DNA of 64,000 nucleotides from an uncultured Verrucomicrobiales bacterium. GTDB lineage: Bacteria > Verrucomicrobiota > Verrucomicrobiia > Verrucomicrobiales > Akkermansiaceae. A program made the translations under genes and the position numbers. The DNA lies in contig CALGJQ010000001.1 in NCBI GenBank assembly GCA_937928545.1, positions 1 through 64,000 on the forward strand. Direction: 5' to 3'. Positions 35,147 through 43,259 of this stretch are shown here, one piece after another (position 1 is the stretch's first letter; the number at the start of each line of letters is the position of its first letter). The notes under the pieces were generated by a model, which was not told the DNA's origin, ran no database searches, and was given only the letters and a program-made list of their open reading frames with translations.

Positions 35147-35274
35147 AGCTACGGAGAATAGACTTCAGTCTGTTTGCACAACCTAAGCCCCTTAACCAAG
35201 AATATGGAGAGCGGCGCTTCCAGCCCGTGAAATGCCCTCGGGTGCTTACCCTCAACCAAGTTCTCCAACCTTCA
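35147..35274. repeat. REP-like intergenic repeat units
   Basis: Contains TACGGAG (35150-35156), the palindrome AGACTTCAGTCT (35160-35171), CTTAACCAAG at about 35190 and a second CCCTCAACCAAG at 35249-35260. Related units occur near 36456, 44262, 45472 and 50411, always between genes. Confidence 0.5.
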
Positions 35275-36414
35275 CTATTTTTTCCCAAGCGCAAACAAAG
35301 TCCCATCCTCACTCCCGATCAAAATAACCCCCTTCGCATAAGAAGGCGCCGCAATGATCGACTCCCCTAAATCCACCTTCCAAACCACCTCACCCTTCTC
35401 CAAATCCAGCGCGTAAACACGCCCATCACTCGACCCGCAAACCAAACCATTCGTAAAAGCAATCGGCGAACTCTCCACTCGTCCACCCGTCTTAAACTTC
35501 CACAGCGCATCCCCTGACTCCCGCGAAATCGCATGGATCTTCTTATCGCGCCCCCCGATATAAATCGCCTTCTTATCCACCGCAGGAGCCGCCATGAAAG
35601 GGAAATTACGATCACTATAATCCCAACTTAACTCCCCCACCTCAAGATCTGCTCCCATCACCTTATTCGAGTGATCCCCCCACGCCACAAAGGTCCCCTC
35701 CGTCCCCACCGTCGAAACAATCGGCGCCTCACCCTCAATCGTCTTCAAAGGCTTTCCCGTCGCTAAATCGAGCGTGTAGAGCACATTGTCACAGCCCCCA
35801 AAGACCACGAATCTCCCATCCACCACCGCCGGTGTTCCATTGATCGGACTCTCCGTCTCATGCTTCCAGATCAACTCCCCATTGCTCGTCTTCAGCGCCC
35901 GGCACACCCCATCATAACCATTCATAATGATCCACGATTCATCCCCCTTTGGACTCTTCGTAATGTTCACCCCCGCTGTAATTTTATCATCCGTCTCCAC
36001 CGACCACTTCTTCTCCCCATCCGCCAAATTCAGCGCATAAAGCGAACAATCCTCACACCCAATATAAACCATCTCCCCATAAATCGCCGGAGCCGCCTCG
36101 AAGCTCTGCTCAAATTCCTTCTGCCACTTCTTCTCTCCCGTCTTCAAATCCACCGCCGTCAGCAATCCCGCCGTATTTCCAAAAATCACCACGCCCTTTC
36201 CCACCACCGCCTCCCCCACAATCGACCCCTCCGTCTTAACCATCCACTGAATCTCCGGCTTCCCCGGCAAAGCAACTCCCACCTGCCCTGACAAGCCCGC
36301 CCCCCCACGCGCCACCGGCCAATCCTCCCGCTCCTTCTTCGCAACAACCTTCCCTTCCTCACCCTTGCAAGAAACCACCGCCAAACTTAACGCCACTAAA
36401 ATCACCAACTTCAT
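35275..36414 (-). CDS. PQQ-type beta-propeller lipoprotein (BamB-like)
   Basis: The preferred start ATG at 36414 gives a 379-residue protein whose signal MKLVILVALSLAVVSC ends in a lipobox. The rest is a beta-propeller with PQQ-binding-like repeats of about 40 residues. Each repeat has an A-x-D-x-x-x-G-x-x-x-W pattern: LTAVDLKTGEKKWQ, LYALNLADGEKKW, CRALKTSNGELIWK, LYTLDLATGKPLK, IHAISRESGDALWK and VYALDLEKGEVVWK. Such lipoproteins act as scaffolds (for example BamB of the outer-membrane assembly machine), or as members of a large family of unknown role in Verrucomicrobia. No BAM genes are adjacent, so bamB itself is not claimed. Confidence 0.85.
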   Translation of the reverse strand: MKLVILVALSLAVVSCKGEEGKVVAKKEREDWPVARGGAGLSGQVGVALPGKPEIQWMVKTEGSIVGEAVVGKGVVIFGNTAGLLTAVDLKTGEKKWQKEFEQSFEAAPAIYGEMVYIGCEDCSLYALNLADGEKKWSVETDDKITAGVNITKSPKGDESWIIMNGYDGVCRALKTSNGELIWKHETESPINGTPAVVDGRFVVFGGCDNVLYTLDLATGKPLKTIEGEAPIVSTVGTEGTFVAWGDHSNKVMGADLEVGELSWDYSDRNFPFMAAPAVDKKAIYIGGRDKKIHAISRESGDALWKFKTGGRVESSPIAFTNGLVCGSSDGRVYALDLEKGEVVWKVDLGESIIAAPSYAKGVILIGSEDGTLFALGKK

Positions 36415-36432
36415 AACCCAAGTCTGCCACAT

Positions 36433-36654
36433 GACAAAAATTATCCAAGCCCCCTCACGGAAGGGCTGTCTCCAGACTGCCCACCCTCAACCTAAGCCAC
36501 CCCAACCAATCTTTTTACACCCTCTACATCTAAGGATCTCCCCCCAAATCCTTGGCGGTTCAAAACCCCTCAACCTTCCGCGCCATCCGCGCCATCCGCG
36601 TATTCCGTAGTTCAAAATCCCCCAACCAAAATTCGTCAATCAAGCTTGATCCCC
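36433..36654. repeat. Intergenic region with REP-like and CCATCCGCG repeats
   Basis: The interrupted palindrome GGGC-T-GTCTCCAGAC-T-GCCC lies at 36463-36482, followed by CCTCAACC. A tandem CGCGCCATCCG-type repeat and CCTCAACC/CCCAACCAAA motifs lie between 36560 and 36630. No gene is seen. Confidence 0.45.
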
Positions 36655-37719
36655 TCAACGCCCCAAAGCCTCCCGATAAATCTCCTCAAAATCCTCCTCC
36701 GTCAACCCCCTCGGATTAAACTGCCCCGTCCACTGTTTCGACGCCTCACCCGCCAACTGCGAAATCATCTCCGCCGCAACCTTCACCGGTTCCAACTCAG
36801 CCAGCTCCCTCAAACTCTCAACCCACTCCACCAAACCCGGCTTCAACTCCTCATAAATATCACCCACCACCTCCGCATTCCAACGCATCACGGTCGGTAA
36901 CATCGTCAGCACCGCCCGTCCATGCACCACCTCAAAATGCGCCGTCAACGGATTCGCCGTCGCATGCGCTGCCCCCAACATGCTCGCCTCAATCGCCTTC
37001 CCCGCCAAAGCCGCCCCCATCAACATTTCTCCCCGCTCCTCAATCGAAGCCTCCCCCTTCAAAACCTTTTCAATCACCGGCTCAATCTTCCGAAAAGCCT
37101 CAAACGAAAACCCCTGCGACTCCTCCGTCCGTGTTTTACAAACCGCACTCTCCAAAGCATGCGAAAGCGCATCCAGCGCCGTCAACCGAGCTACCGGCAA
37201 AGGCATCGACCCAGTCAACTCCGCATCCAAAATCACCGCCTTCGCCAAAGCCCGCGTATCACCACAGGCCATCTTCTCATGCGATCCATCCCGACTTAAA
37301 ACCGCAAAACTCTGGCACTCACTCCCCGTCCCCGCCGTCGTCGGAATCGCCACAAAAGGCAGCATCTCTCCCTTCGCCTTCCCATGCCCCTGATAATCCG
37401 AGATCACCCCACCCCCGCTCAGCAAAAACAAAGCCCCCTTCGCCGTATCCATCGAGCTTCCCCCACCCAATCCCACGATCACATCCGGCCTCACCTCCCG
37501 GGCAAACTCCGTACACCGCGCCACATCAGACTCCGTCGGATTCTCCCGAACCTCATCATACACCACCGCATCCTCCAACATCTCAACCACCCGCCCGACA
37601 TGACCCGCCTTCACGATCCCCCCATCCGTAACAATCAGCACCTTGCCCGAAACCAAAGCCGACAGCCCAGCCAGCGAGCCCGCACCGTGCAGAATTTTTT
37701 GCGAAGAGTCGTCAATCAC
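36655..37719 (-). CDS. Iron-containing alcohol dehydrogenase
   Basis: A 354-residue protein of the group III (Fe-dependent) alcohol dehydrogenase family. The NAD(P)-binding motif is GLGGGSSMDTAKGA, followed by AIPTTAGTGSECQSFAV. The metal site includes D and H residues in LDALSHALESAVC and the later AAHATANPLTAHFEVVHGRA. It would interconvert an aldehyde and an alcohol in the cytoplasm. The aldehyde dehydrogenase gene lies 90 bases upstream on the same strand, with the LuxE-like gene before that, so it is probably the last step of an acid-to-alcohol module. The frame is intact and close to normal length. Confidence 0.9.
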   Translation of the reverse strand: MIDDSSQKILHGAGSLAGLSALVSGKVLIVTDGGIVKAGHVGRVVEMLEDAVVYDEVRENPTESDVARCTEFAREVRPDVIVGLGGGSSMDTAKGALFLLSGGGVISDYQGHGKAKGEMLPFVAIPTTAGTGSECQSFAVLSRDGSHEKMACGDTRALAKAVILDAELTGSMPLPVARLTALDALSHALESAVCKTRTEESQGFSFEAFRKIEPVIEKVLKGEASIEERGEMLMGAALAGKAIEASMLGAAHATANPLTAHFEVVHGRAVLTMLPTVMRWNAEVVGDIYEELKPGLVEWVESLRELAELEPVKVAAEMISQLAGEASKQWTGQFNPRGLTEEDFEEIYREALGR

Positions 37720-37809
37720 AGATTCAAAGAGTCACCACAACAGAGTTGGTCAGGAAGCTAAAACCAATCCACATATTTTCAACACAAGGAAAAGGAAAGG
37801 AACCCCACC

Positions 37810-39222
37810 TTAAGAAACCGCCGTAAGATCCCCCTGAATCGCTCGTCGATGATAGAGGAACTCGAAAAGATTCCCCTCATGCGGCTGCTCCCACTGCACC
37901 CGATTCGTCGGAAACGGCCCAATATTCAACCTCTCAATATCCGGACTCAGCATCAGATCCTGAATCCAATTCTTATCCTCCGTAAAAGCACTCACCACCA
38001 ACGTCTCGCCGATACTCGCTAACATCTCCGCCTGCGGCATCTCCACAATACTCGCATAGGGGAACATAAATTCCGTATTCGCCAACGCATGATCTTTATC
38101 ATCACACGCGATCAAAGTCGGACAAAGATAAGTCTGCTCAAAAGCCTCCACTTTCCGGTCTCCCCCACGAGCTTCCGCCGTCACATCACGCGCTCCCTCC
38201 TCCTTCAAAAGATCCTCAATCATCCCATCGATCCCCTCCGCCATTGCCGTATTCGCAAATCCACAAAGCAAGGCGTTCGAATCATCACGAGCCAAAGGCT
38301 TAATCTCCGCCAACCTCGCCGCCAACGCCTCCGCAATCTCCTTACCATGCGATGGAACCAAAATCGCCGAAGTATTAATACAACTCCGCCCCCCATTCGC
38401 CGAAACCGAAGTCACCAGCACATCGATGAATTCCTCCCAGCGATCAATGTAATCCTCCCCAATCAAAACCTTCGAACGACCCGTCCCGTGAACCTGAATC
38501 GTCTTAAACGGCGCATACTTCCGCACCGTCACATCTGACCCGAAAGAAATCCCCGCGCCACAGGAAGTCAGCAAAGTATCACCCCCCTCGTGCGTCGTCG
38601 GATAGTACCCAAAAGCCTCCTTCGGGAAACCCGCCTGAATCATCGCCTGCACAATCCGCAAAGGCGTAAAGGGATCCTCCCGACCCGGCTTCAAAAGCAC
38701 CGGAATCTTCATCACCAAAGCCGGCAACCAGAGCGAATTCACCGCCGGCGCATTACTCGGCAGAGACACCCCCAGCGAACTCGTCGCCGGATAATAATTC
38801 ACCTTCAAATCACCCACCGAAGTGATCCCCTTATCAAAAATCTCCAGCGGCATCCCTCGCGTCAGCCCCCCAATCACCGTCCGGATCTGCGACATCGCCG
38901 CATGGATCTTCCCCATATTCATTCGCACCAAAGTATGCGGCAAACGCGTCAAAGCCGAAAGCGACTCCACATAATCATCCGGCCCTTGAGTCGAATCCCC
39001 ACACGCCAACTCCGCATTCATAAACAACTCCGCCGCCGCCTCACAATAATCCGCCAGCGTCTCCGCCGGAATTGCATCCAGCGCCGCCTTCGACTCCGCA
39101 ATCCGCAAAAGATCACGCCGAATCAAACCCGGATTCGCGGTATGCGTCGTCAGGTTTTCATTCAGTTCAACAAGATCGGCAGACTCATAAGTCTCACCAA
39201 GGCGCAGGATTGGAATTTGCAT
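37810..39222 (-). CDS. Aldehyde dehydrogenase-family protein (acylating or fatty-acid-reductase-like)
   Basis: A 470-residue member of the aldehyde dehydrogenase superfamily. The nicotinamide-binding entry is LPALVMKIPVLLKPGREDPF, the glycine-rich region is SCGAGISFGSD, and the catalytic cysteine is in SVSANGGRSCINTSA. The usual catalytic-base Glu motif of non-acylating enzymes (E-L-G-G-K) is not obvious, which would fit an acylating or LuxC-like acyl reductase. It sits between a LuxE-like adenylating enzyme and an Fe-alcohol dehydrogenase. The most likely role is reduction of an activated acyl group to the aldehyde. The substrate is unknown. Confidence 0.75.
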   Translation of the reverse strand: MQIPILRLGETYESADLVELNENLTTHTANPGLIRRDLLRIAESKAALDAIPAETLADYCEAAAELFMNAELACGDSTQGPDDYVESLSALTRLPHTLVRMNMGKIHAAMSQIRTVIGGLTRGMPLEIFDKGITSVGDLKVNYYPATSSLGVSLPSNAPAVNSLWLPALVMKIPVLLKPGREDPFTPLRIVQAMIQAGFPKEAFGYYPTTHEGGDTLLTSCGAGISFGSDVTVRKYAPFKTIQVHGTGRSKVLIGEDYIDRWEEFIDVLVTSVSANGGRSCINTSAILVPSHGKEIAEALAARLAEIKPLARDDSNALLCGFANTAMAEGIDGMIEDLLKEEGARDVTAEARGGDRKVEAFEQTYLCPTLIACDDKDHALANTEFMFPYASIVEMPQAEMLASIGETLVVSAFTEDKNWIQDLMLSPDIERLNIGPFPTNRVQWEQPHEGNLFEFLYHRRAIQGDLTAVS

Positions 39223-39249
39223 TTTTGGGTGTCGTTAACGTTTTGGTAT

Positions 39250-39288
39250 GCGGCGTCTGCTATTAGCGATTGGCTGTTGGCGATTAGC
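39250..39288. repeat. Left inverted repeat of a four-helix-bundle gene cassette
   Basis: A 39-nt arm, rich in GATTAGC and TATTAGC units, located between the aldehyde dehydrogenase start and the four-helix-bundle gene stop. Its reverse complement is closely matched by 39675-39713, allowing a small internal shift of repeat units. Together they enclose exactly one gene. Confidence 0.7.
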
Positions 39289-39297
39289 TTCTTGGAG

Positions 39298-39660
39298 CTA
39301 CCGCTCCGATTGTTGAAGAGTCTGGATAAAAGAATTAAGCATCTTACGACACTCTACGAGAGCTTGGCTGAGACGACCATTCGCCGCATCAGAAAGAAAC
39401 CCTAATTCATGAGAAAGCAACAACTGGTATTCAACTTCTGAAGCCGATCCCATCGCAATCTCACAAAATCGTCTCAACTCCGGATCCGTATTCCTTCCAC
39501 ACCCTTCCGCAATATTAGAGGGAATCGAAACCCCCGCCCGCCGAAGTTGTGAAGTCAGACCATACTGCTCCGCCGAAGGCATAGCCTGCGTCTCCTTGTA
39601 GAGCAAAAGCACAAATCCATGCGCCTTCTCCCACACCTTCAACTTCCGAAAATCCTTCAT
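39298..39660 (-). CDS. Four-helix bundle protein (23S rRNA intervening-sequence/bAvd-like family)
   Basis: A 120-residue helical protein of the four-helix-bundle or S23 family: DFRKLKVWEKAHGFVLLLY at the start, then YGLTSQLRRAGVSIPSNIAEG (the family hallmark), and GSASEVEYQLLLSHELGFL. Family members were first found in intervening sequences of spirochaete 23S rRNA and are related to the accessory protein Avd of diversity-generating retroelements. No reverse transcriptase is present here. The gene interrupts the LuxE-like/aldehyde dehydrogenase pair and is flanked by 39-nt inverted repeats, suggesting that it arrived as a small mobile or structured-RNA element. Confidence 0.88.
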   Translation of the reverse strand: MKDFRKLKVWEKAHGFVLLLYKETQAMPSAEQYGLTSQLRRAGVSIPSNIAEGCGRNTDPELRRFCEIAMGSASEVEYQLLLSHELGFLSDAANGRLSQALVECRKMLNSFIQTLQQSER

Positions 39661-39674
39661 CTAAAGCTCGCCGG

Positions 39675-39713
39675 GCTAATCGCTAATCGCCAACTGCTAA
39701 TAGCCGACTCCGC
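39675..39713. repeat. Right inverted repeat of the four-helix-bundle gene cassette
   Basis: The 39-nt partner of 39250-39288 in inverted orientation, made of GCTAATCGC/GCTAATAGC units. It lies between the four-helix-bundle start (39660) and the LuxE-like stop (39759). The arms could pair into a long stem in the transcript that would sequester the small gene. Confidence 0.7.
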
Positions 39714-39758
39714 AAACCCCAACATCCCGTCAGCACAAAAAATCATCACTTTGAGAAT

Positions 39759-40829
39759 CTAATAAACCCCCTCAATCACCGCCTTCGTCCCACTCTGGAA
39801 AGGCCTCACATCGCCCACTCCATCCCAGGGAAATTCCTCGCACTCCGGCCTCCGAATCGCCTCATCTCTCTCCAAAAATCTCGGCACAAAGAACTCCTTT
39901 GTCATCGTCGTCAACTCCACCCGACCATACTCACCGTAGTCCACCACCTTCGTCGAATCCTTCGGATCCACCACCCGCAAAATCGCCCGAGGCTGCGGCG
40001 CATAATAAGTCAGCGAATACTCACCCGGCTCCCGCTTCTTCGAAATCGCCAAGCCCATCAAGGTGTTCCCATAAGTCGGCGCGTAGTTGATCTTCCCCTC
40101 CAAAACCTCTTCCTGAATAAACTTCACATACTGCGGAGTCATCGTCGTCCCCCCCGCAAAGACCCCACGAATCCCCGCGTCCGCCAACGACATCCGCAGC
40201 GACAAACTCTCCAGCAAACGTGGCGTCGTAAAAATACACTTAATGTCACGATGACGAAGAATCGTCACTGCCTGATCGATCACATGCTCCTGATAAGCCT
40301 TCGCCATCTGCATCTCCCCCATCCCAATCAACCTCTTCACCCAACGAGGATCCAGATCGATAAAGTAACACGCCCCACCCCGGATATTGGCAAGGTGCTC
40401 GATCGCCATTCGCAAGCGACGCGGCCCCGTCGGCCCCACCATCAACCAATTCGCCCCCTGCGGAAAAAAGTCCGGCCCATAGTGCTCCGAAAACTCCGTG
40501 TAATCCGTCTTATAATCGTCCCAACCAATCCGCTGCTTCGGCATCCCCGTCGTGCCACCCGTCTCAAAAACATTATATGGACGCCCCTCATAAGCCTTCG
40601 GAATAAACTTCGCCGGATCTTCCTTCCGCAACACCTCATCATCAAAATTATCAAAGTGCAGCATGTCCGCGAAAGTCTGCACCTTCTCACGAGGATCCCA
40701 CCCCGCATTCTTCGCCCAATCCAACCAATACGGGCAACCTGTCTCGGGCGAAAAATGCCAATTGATCAACTCCTTCGTCTGCACATCAACTTGGGCACGG
40801 GCTTCTTCAACAGTCAGGGAACTACTCAT
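39759..40829 (-). CDS. AMP-forming acyl-activating enzyme, LuxE/PaaK-like
   Basis: A 356-residue protein of the phenylacetate-CoA ligase/LuxE branch of the ANL adenylating enzymes. The phosphate-binding loop is ETGGTTGMPKQR. Further motifs are VFAGGTTMTPQYV, the region APTYGNTLMGLA (in the place of the Y-G-x-T-E adenylate motif) and DYGEYGRVELTTMTKEFFVPRFLERD. It ends soon after the hinge region, so it is short, like LuxE, lacking a full C-terminal lid domain. It probably activates a carboxylic acid as acyl-AMP and passes it to the aldehyde dehydrogenase-like protein. It is the first gene of the predicted reduction operon. Confidence 0.78.
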   Translation of the reverse strand: MSSSLTVEEARAQVDVQTKELINWHFSPETGCPYWLDWAKNAGWDPREKVQTFADMLHFDNFDDEVLRKEDPAKFIPKAYEGRPYNVFETGGTTGMPKQRIGWDDYKTDYTEFSEHYGPDFFPQGANWLMVGPTGPRRLRMAIEHLANIRGGACYFIDLDPRWVKRLIGMGEMQMAKAYQEHVIDQAVTILRHRDIKCIFTTPRLLESLSLRMSLADAGIRGVFAGGTTMTPQYVKFIQEEVLEGKINYAPTYGNTLMGLAISKKREPGEYSLTYYAPQPRAILRVVDPKDSTKVVDYGEYGRVELTTMTKEFFVPRFLERDEAIRRPECEEFPWDGVGDVRPFQSGTKAVIEGVY

Positions 40830-40910
40830 AATCAGTGGACGGCAAAATGCCTGACACCAGAAGTAACCTAAGCATCAATCCTCGCAAGAAGGAGTTTTCA
40901 AAAAGGACCC

Positions 40911-41573
40911 TTAAACCAAATCACCAAGCTGCATCTCCCGCGCTTCCCTCTTCTCATTCGTCTGCCAAATTCTCCCACTCTCCACATCCAGCGCACTCAG
41001 CCACCCACCCCCATACGCGCAAGTATCCAAGCAAACCGCATAGCCTAAATTCGTCGGCAAATCCCCCTGAATGGTATGCCCGCACACCACCGTCTTCCCT
41101 GAGACATGCCGCTCCTGACTATAAAACCGCTGATAATAATACGTCTCCTGATCCTGCTCACCCACCGGCAAATGCGCCTCCACCCCCGCATGCACCAAAA
41201 TATGATCCTCTAGCTCATTATAAAGCTCCGCACTCCGCATAAACTCCCAATGCTCCTCCGGAACCTCCTCAAAGCCCCCTCCATAAGAATCCAAAGTATC
41301 CTGCCCCCCACAAAGCCCACTCAAAAACCGCTCCTGATCCTCCCGCGTCTCCAGCGCCCGAATCATCTGAATCTCATGATTCCCCATCAAATGCACAAAA
41401 TCATGCGTCTCCTTCAACTTCAGTAACTGATCAATCACCCCCTTCGAATCCGGCCCCCGATCCACATAGTCTCCCAGCGTCACCACCAAGTCATCCTGCG
41501 ATGGCGCAACCACCTCCAACATCGTCTCCAACGACTTCAAACACCCATGAATATCTCCAATCACCAATTTCAT
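40911..41573 (-). CDS. PPP-family metallophosphoesterase (serine/threonine phosphatase-like)
   Basis: A 220-residue protein with the three metal-binding signatures of PPP phosphatases: GDIHGCLKSL near the N-terminus, GDYVDRGPDSKG, and MGNHEIQMI, followed by the His-containing ILVHAGVE and VVCGHTIQG. This resembles bacteriophage lambda phosphatase and the bacterial PrpA/ApaH-like enzymes. It starts with an ATGA overlap of 4 bases with the stop of the upstream MmcQ/YjbR gene, so the two are translationally coupled. Confidence 0.92.
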   Translation of the reverse strand: MKLVIGDIHGCLKSLETMLEVVAPSQDDLVVTLGDYVDRGPDSKGVIDQLLKLKETHDFVHLMGNHEIQMIRALETREDQERFLSGLCGGQDTLDSYGGGFEEVPEEHWEFMRSAELYNELEDHILVHAGVEAHLPVGEQDQETYYYQRFYSQERHVSGKTVVCGHTIQGDLPTNLGYAVCLDTCAYGGGWLSALDVESGRIWQTNEKREAREMQLGDLV

Positions 41574-41929
41574 TTTCCAAGCTCCTCTCTTAATTTCTTC
41601 GGCATGCCCATCACCACCAAGCCATAAGAATGCTTCACCAACTCCTCAACTAATTCTCCCGACAAAGACCCATCCAAAATCACCGTATTCCAGTGCTTCT
41701 TGTTCATATGATACCCCGGCACAACCGCCTCAAACTCCTCCCGCAACTCCAACGCCCGCTCCGGATCGCACTTCAAATTCATCCGCCCCACCTCATCCTC
41801 AAACCCAAGCGTCGCAAACATCTTCCCCAGAACCTTATAAACCAAAACATCCGGCCCAAACGGTGTCTCCTCCGTCACCATCCCCATCCTCATCACAAAC
41901 GCCCGCGCATCATCCGCCAAATATTCCAT
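41570..41929 (-). CDS. MmcQ/YjbR family protein
   Basis: A 119-residue protein with the typical MmcQ/YjbR pattern: TEETPFGPDVLVYKVLGKMFATL, NLKCDPERALELRE, then YHMNKKHWNTVILDGSLS and a C-terminal helix. The fold is CyaY-like and some members have been described as DNA-binding; the cellular role is unsettled. It overlaps the downstream phosphatase gene by 4 bases and starts 12 bases after the stop of the lipoprotein gene upstream, so the three genes look like one operon. Confidence 0.9.
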   Translation of the reverse strand: MEYLADDARAFVMRMGMVTEETPFGPDVLVYKVLGKMFATLGFEDEVGRMNLKCDPERALELREEFEAVVPGYHMNKKHWNTVILDGSLSGELVEELVKHSYGLVVMGMPKKLREELGK

Positions 41930-41941
41930 CTCATATCTTTC

Positions 41942-42418
41942 CTAAAAATTTCCCCGTTCCTCCAGGCCTTGTTTTGGCCGAAATTCCTCACTCATTCTCA
42001 TGTTCTCTAAAGAAGCTACCCTCTTCGACTTCCCTTCTCTCCCCAAAATATAAAGAATCTCCATTTCATCGACTTCTTCATCGGTAAAAATTTGCCGCAT
42101 CCTCTGATCAACCTTTTCTGCCTTTGCTAGGGTCTCCGCACCATCCACATAAATCGTCGAAACAAACTCAAAGCTAAGTAGATCTTCACTCTTCACCACT
42201 CCTTCTTGTAACCCAGAACCCCTAACAGTATTCTCGACCTCAAGTTGATAGTCTGTGTCCTTGAAGTGCGCTTCAATCTTCTCACGAACATTCTCGGCAG
42301 ACTCGTTAACCCCGTCGAGATATGCCTCGACACGGTCCCACTCAGACGGTTCAGATTTACAGGAAGAAAGGCCCAGCAAGGCCAAGCTTATCGACACAAG
42401 CGTTAACAAGATCTTCAT
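41942..42418 (-). CDS. Small lipoprotein of unknown function
   Basis: A 158-residue protein with a clear lipoprotein signal (MKILLTLVSISLALLGLSSC, lipobox LSSC). The mature part is charged and helical at both ends, with a beta-like middle (DYQLEVENTVRG, LLSFEFVSTIYVDG). No domain recognised. It is the first gene of a probable three-gene operon with the MmcQ/YjbR and phosphatase genes. Confidence 0.65.
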   Translation of the reverse strand: MKILLTLVSISLALLGLSSCKSEPSEWDRVEAYLDGVNESAENVREKIEAHFKDTDYQLEVENTVRGSGLQEGVVKSEDLLSFEFVSTIYVDGAETLAKAEKVDQRMRQIFTDEEVDEMEILYILGREGKSKRVASLENMRMSEEFRPKQGLEERGNF

Positions 42419-42617
42419 CTCTATAAGAATCTCCGATTCAGGCCCGATTGCAACCCTCAGCCCCCAAGTCCCTCCGCTGCTTTGCTGCTCTGCGTGAGAC
42501 CATCAATAACCAAAGCCCCTCAACCAAGCCCCAAAAACCTCCCGCCCAACCAAGTTTCGTCCCTTTCGTAGATTTCGTGGTTGGCCAAATCACCTTTCCC
42601 CATCCACCCTCCCTCCA
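42419..42617. repeat. Intergenic region with interspersed CTCTGCGTGAGACC-type repeat
   Basis: Carries CTCTGCGTGAGACC at 42488-42501, CCCTCAACCAAG shortly after it, and a TTTCGTAGATTTCGTGGTT-type motif before the HAD gene. The first motif also occurs twice at 19833-19916. No gene is seen. Confidence 0.45.
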
Positions 42618-43259
42618 GTGAAACCCCGCGCCCTCCTCTTCGACTTCGACGGAGTCATCCTCGACACCGAATGGTCCATCTACCAATCGATGCGAAACGT
42701 CTTCCTCGAAAACGGACACGACCTCCCCCTCGAAGAATACGTCCAATGCATCGGCTCCGACTTCAACACCTGGTCGCCCGAAACCCGTCTCGAAGAACTC
42801 ACCGGAAAAACCTTCGACTGGACCGCCATCGGCATCGAGCGCAACACTTGGATCCGCCAAGAAATCGCCAAACTCGACGCCATGCCCGGTGTCCGCGAAA
42901 CCCTCACCCACTGCCGCGAAAAAAACATCCCCTGCGCCGTCGTCTCCAGCTCCTCGCACGACTGGGTCGACCGCTGGCTCGAAAAACTCCAGCTCATCCC
43001 GTACTTTGACGAAGTCGTCTGCCGCGGCGACGCCCCCCGCATCAAACCCGCCCCCGACCTCTACCTCGAAGGCGTCCGCCGCATGAACCTCCCCGCCGCC
43101 GACTGCCTCGTCATCGAAGACTCCCTTAACGGCCTAAAATCCGCCCACCAAGCTGGCTGCCCTGTCGCCGCCATTCCAAATCGCATCACCTCCTGCATCG
43201 ACTTCTCCTCCGCCGAATACCAATATCCCACCCTCCTCGAATTCCTCAAAGCCCTGTGA
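42618..43259 (+). CDS. HAD-superfamily hydrolase, phosphoglucomutase/phosphatase-like
   Basis: A 213-residue HAD hydrolase of the beta-phosphoglucomutase-like (subfamily IA) type. Motif I is FDFDGVILDTEW (nucleophile and acid Asp), motif II is in VVSSSSHDWV, the Lys motif is RIKPAPDLYLEG and motif IV is CLVIEDSLNGLKSAHQAG. The start is GTG at 42618, giving KPRALLFDFDG directly at the first strand. The substrate is probably a small phosphorylated metabolite. Its stop overlaps the GTG start of the ApbE gene by 4 bases, so the two are coupled. Confidence 0.9.
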   Translation: MKPRALLFDFDGVILDTEWSIYQSMRNVFLENGHDLPLEEYVQCIGSDFNTWSPETRLEELTGKTFDWTAIGIERNTWIRQEIAKLDAMPGVRETLTHCREKNIPCAVVSSSSHDWVDRWLEKLQLIPYFDEVVCRGDAPRIKPAPDLYLEGVRRMNLPAADCLVIEDSLNGLKSAHQAGCPVAAIPNRITSCIDFSSAEYQYPTLLEFLKAL

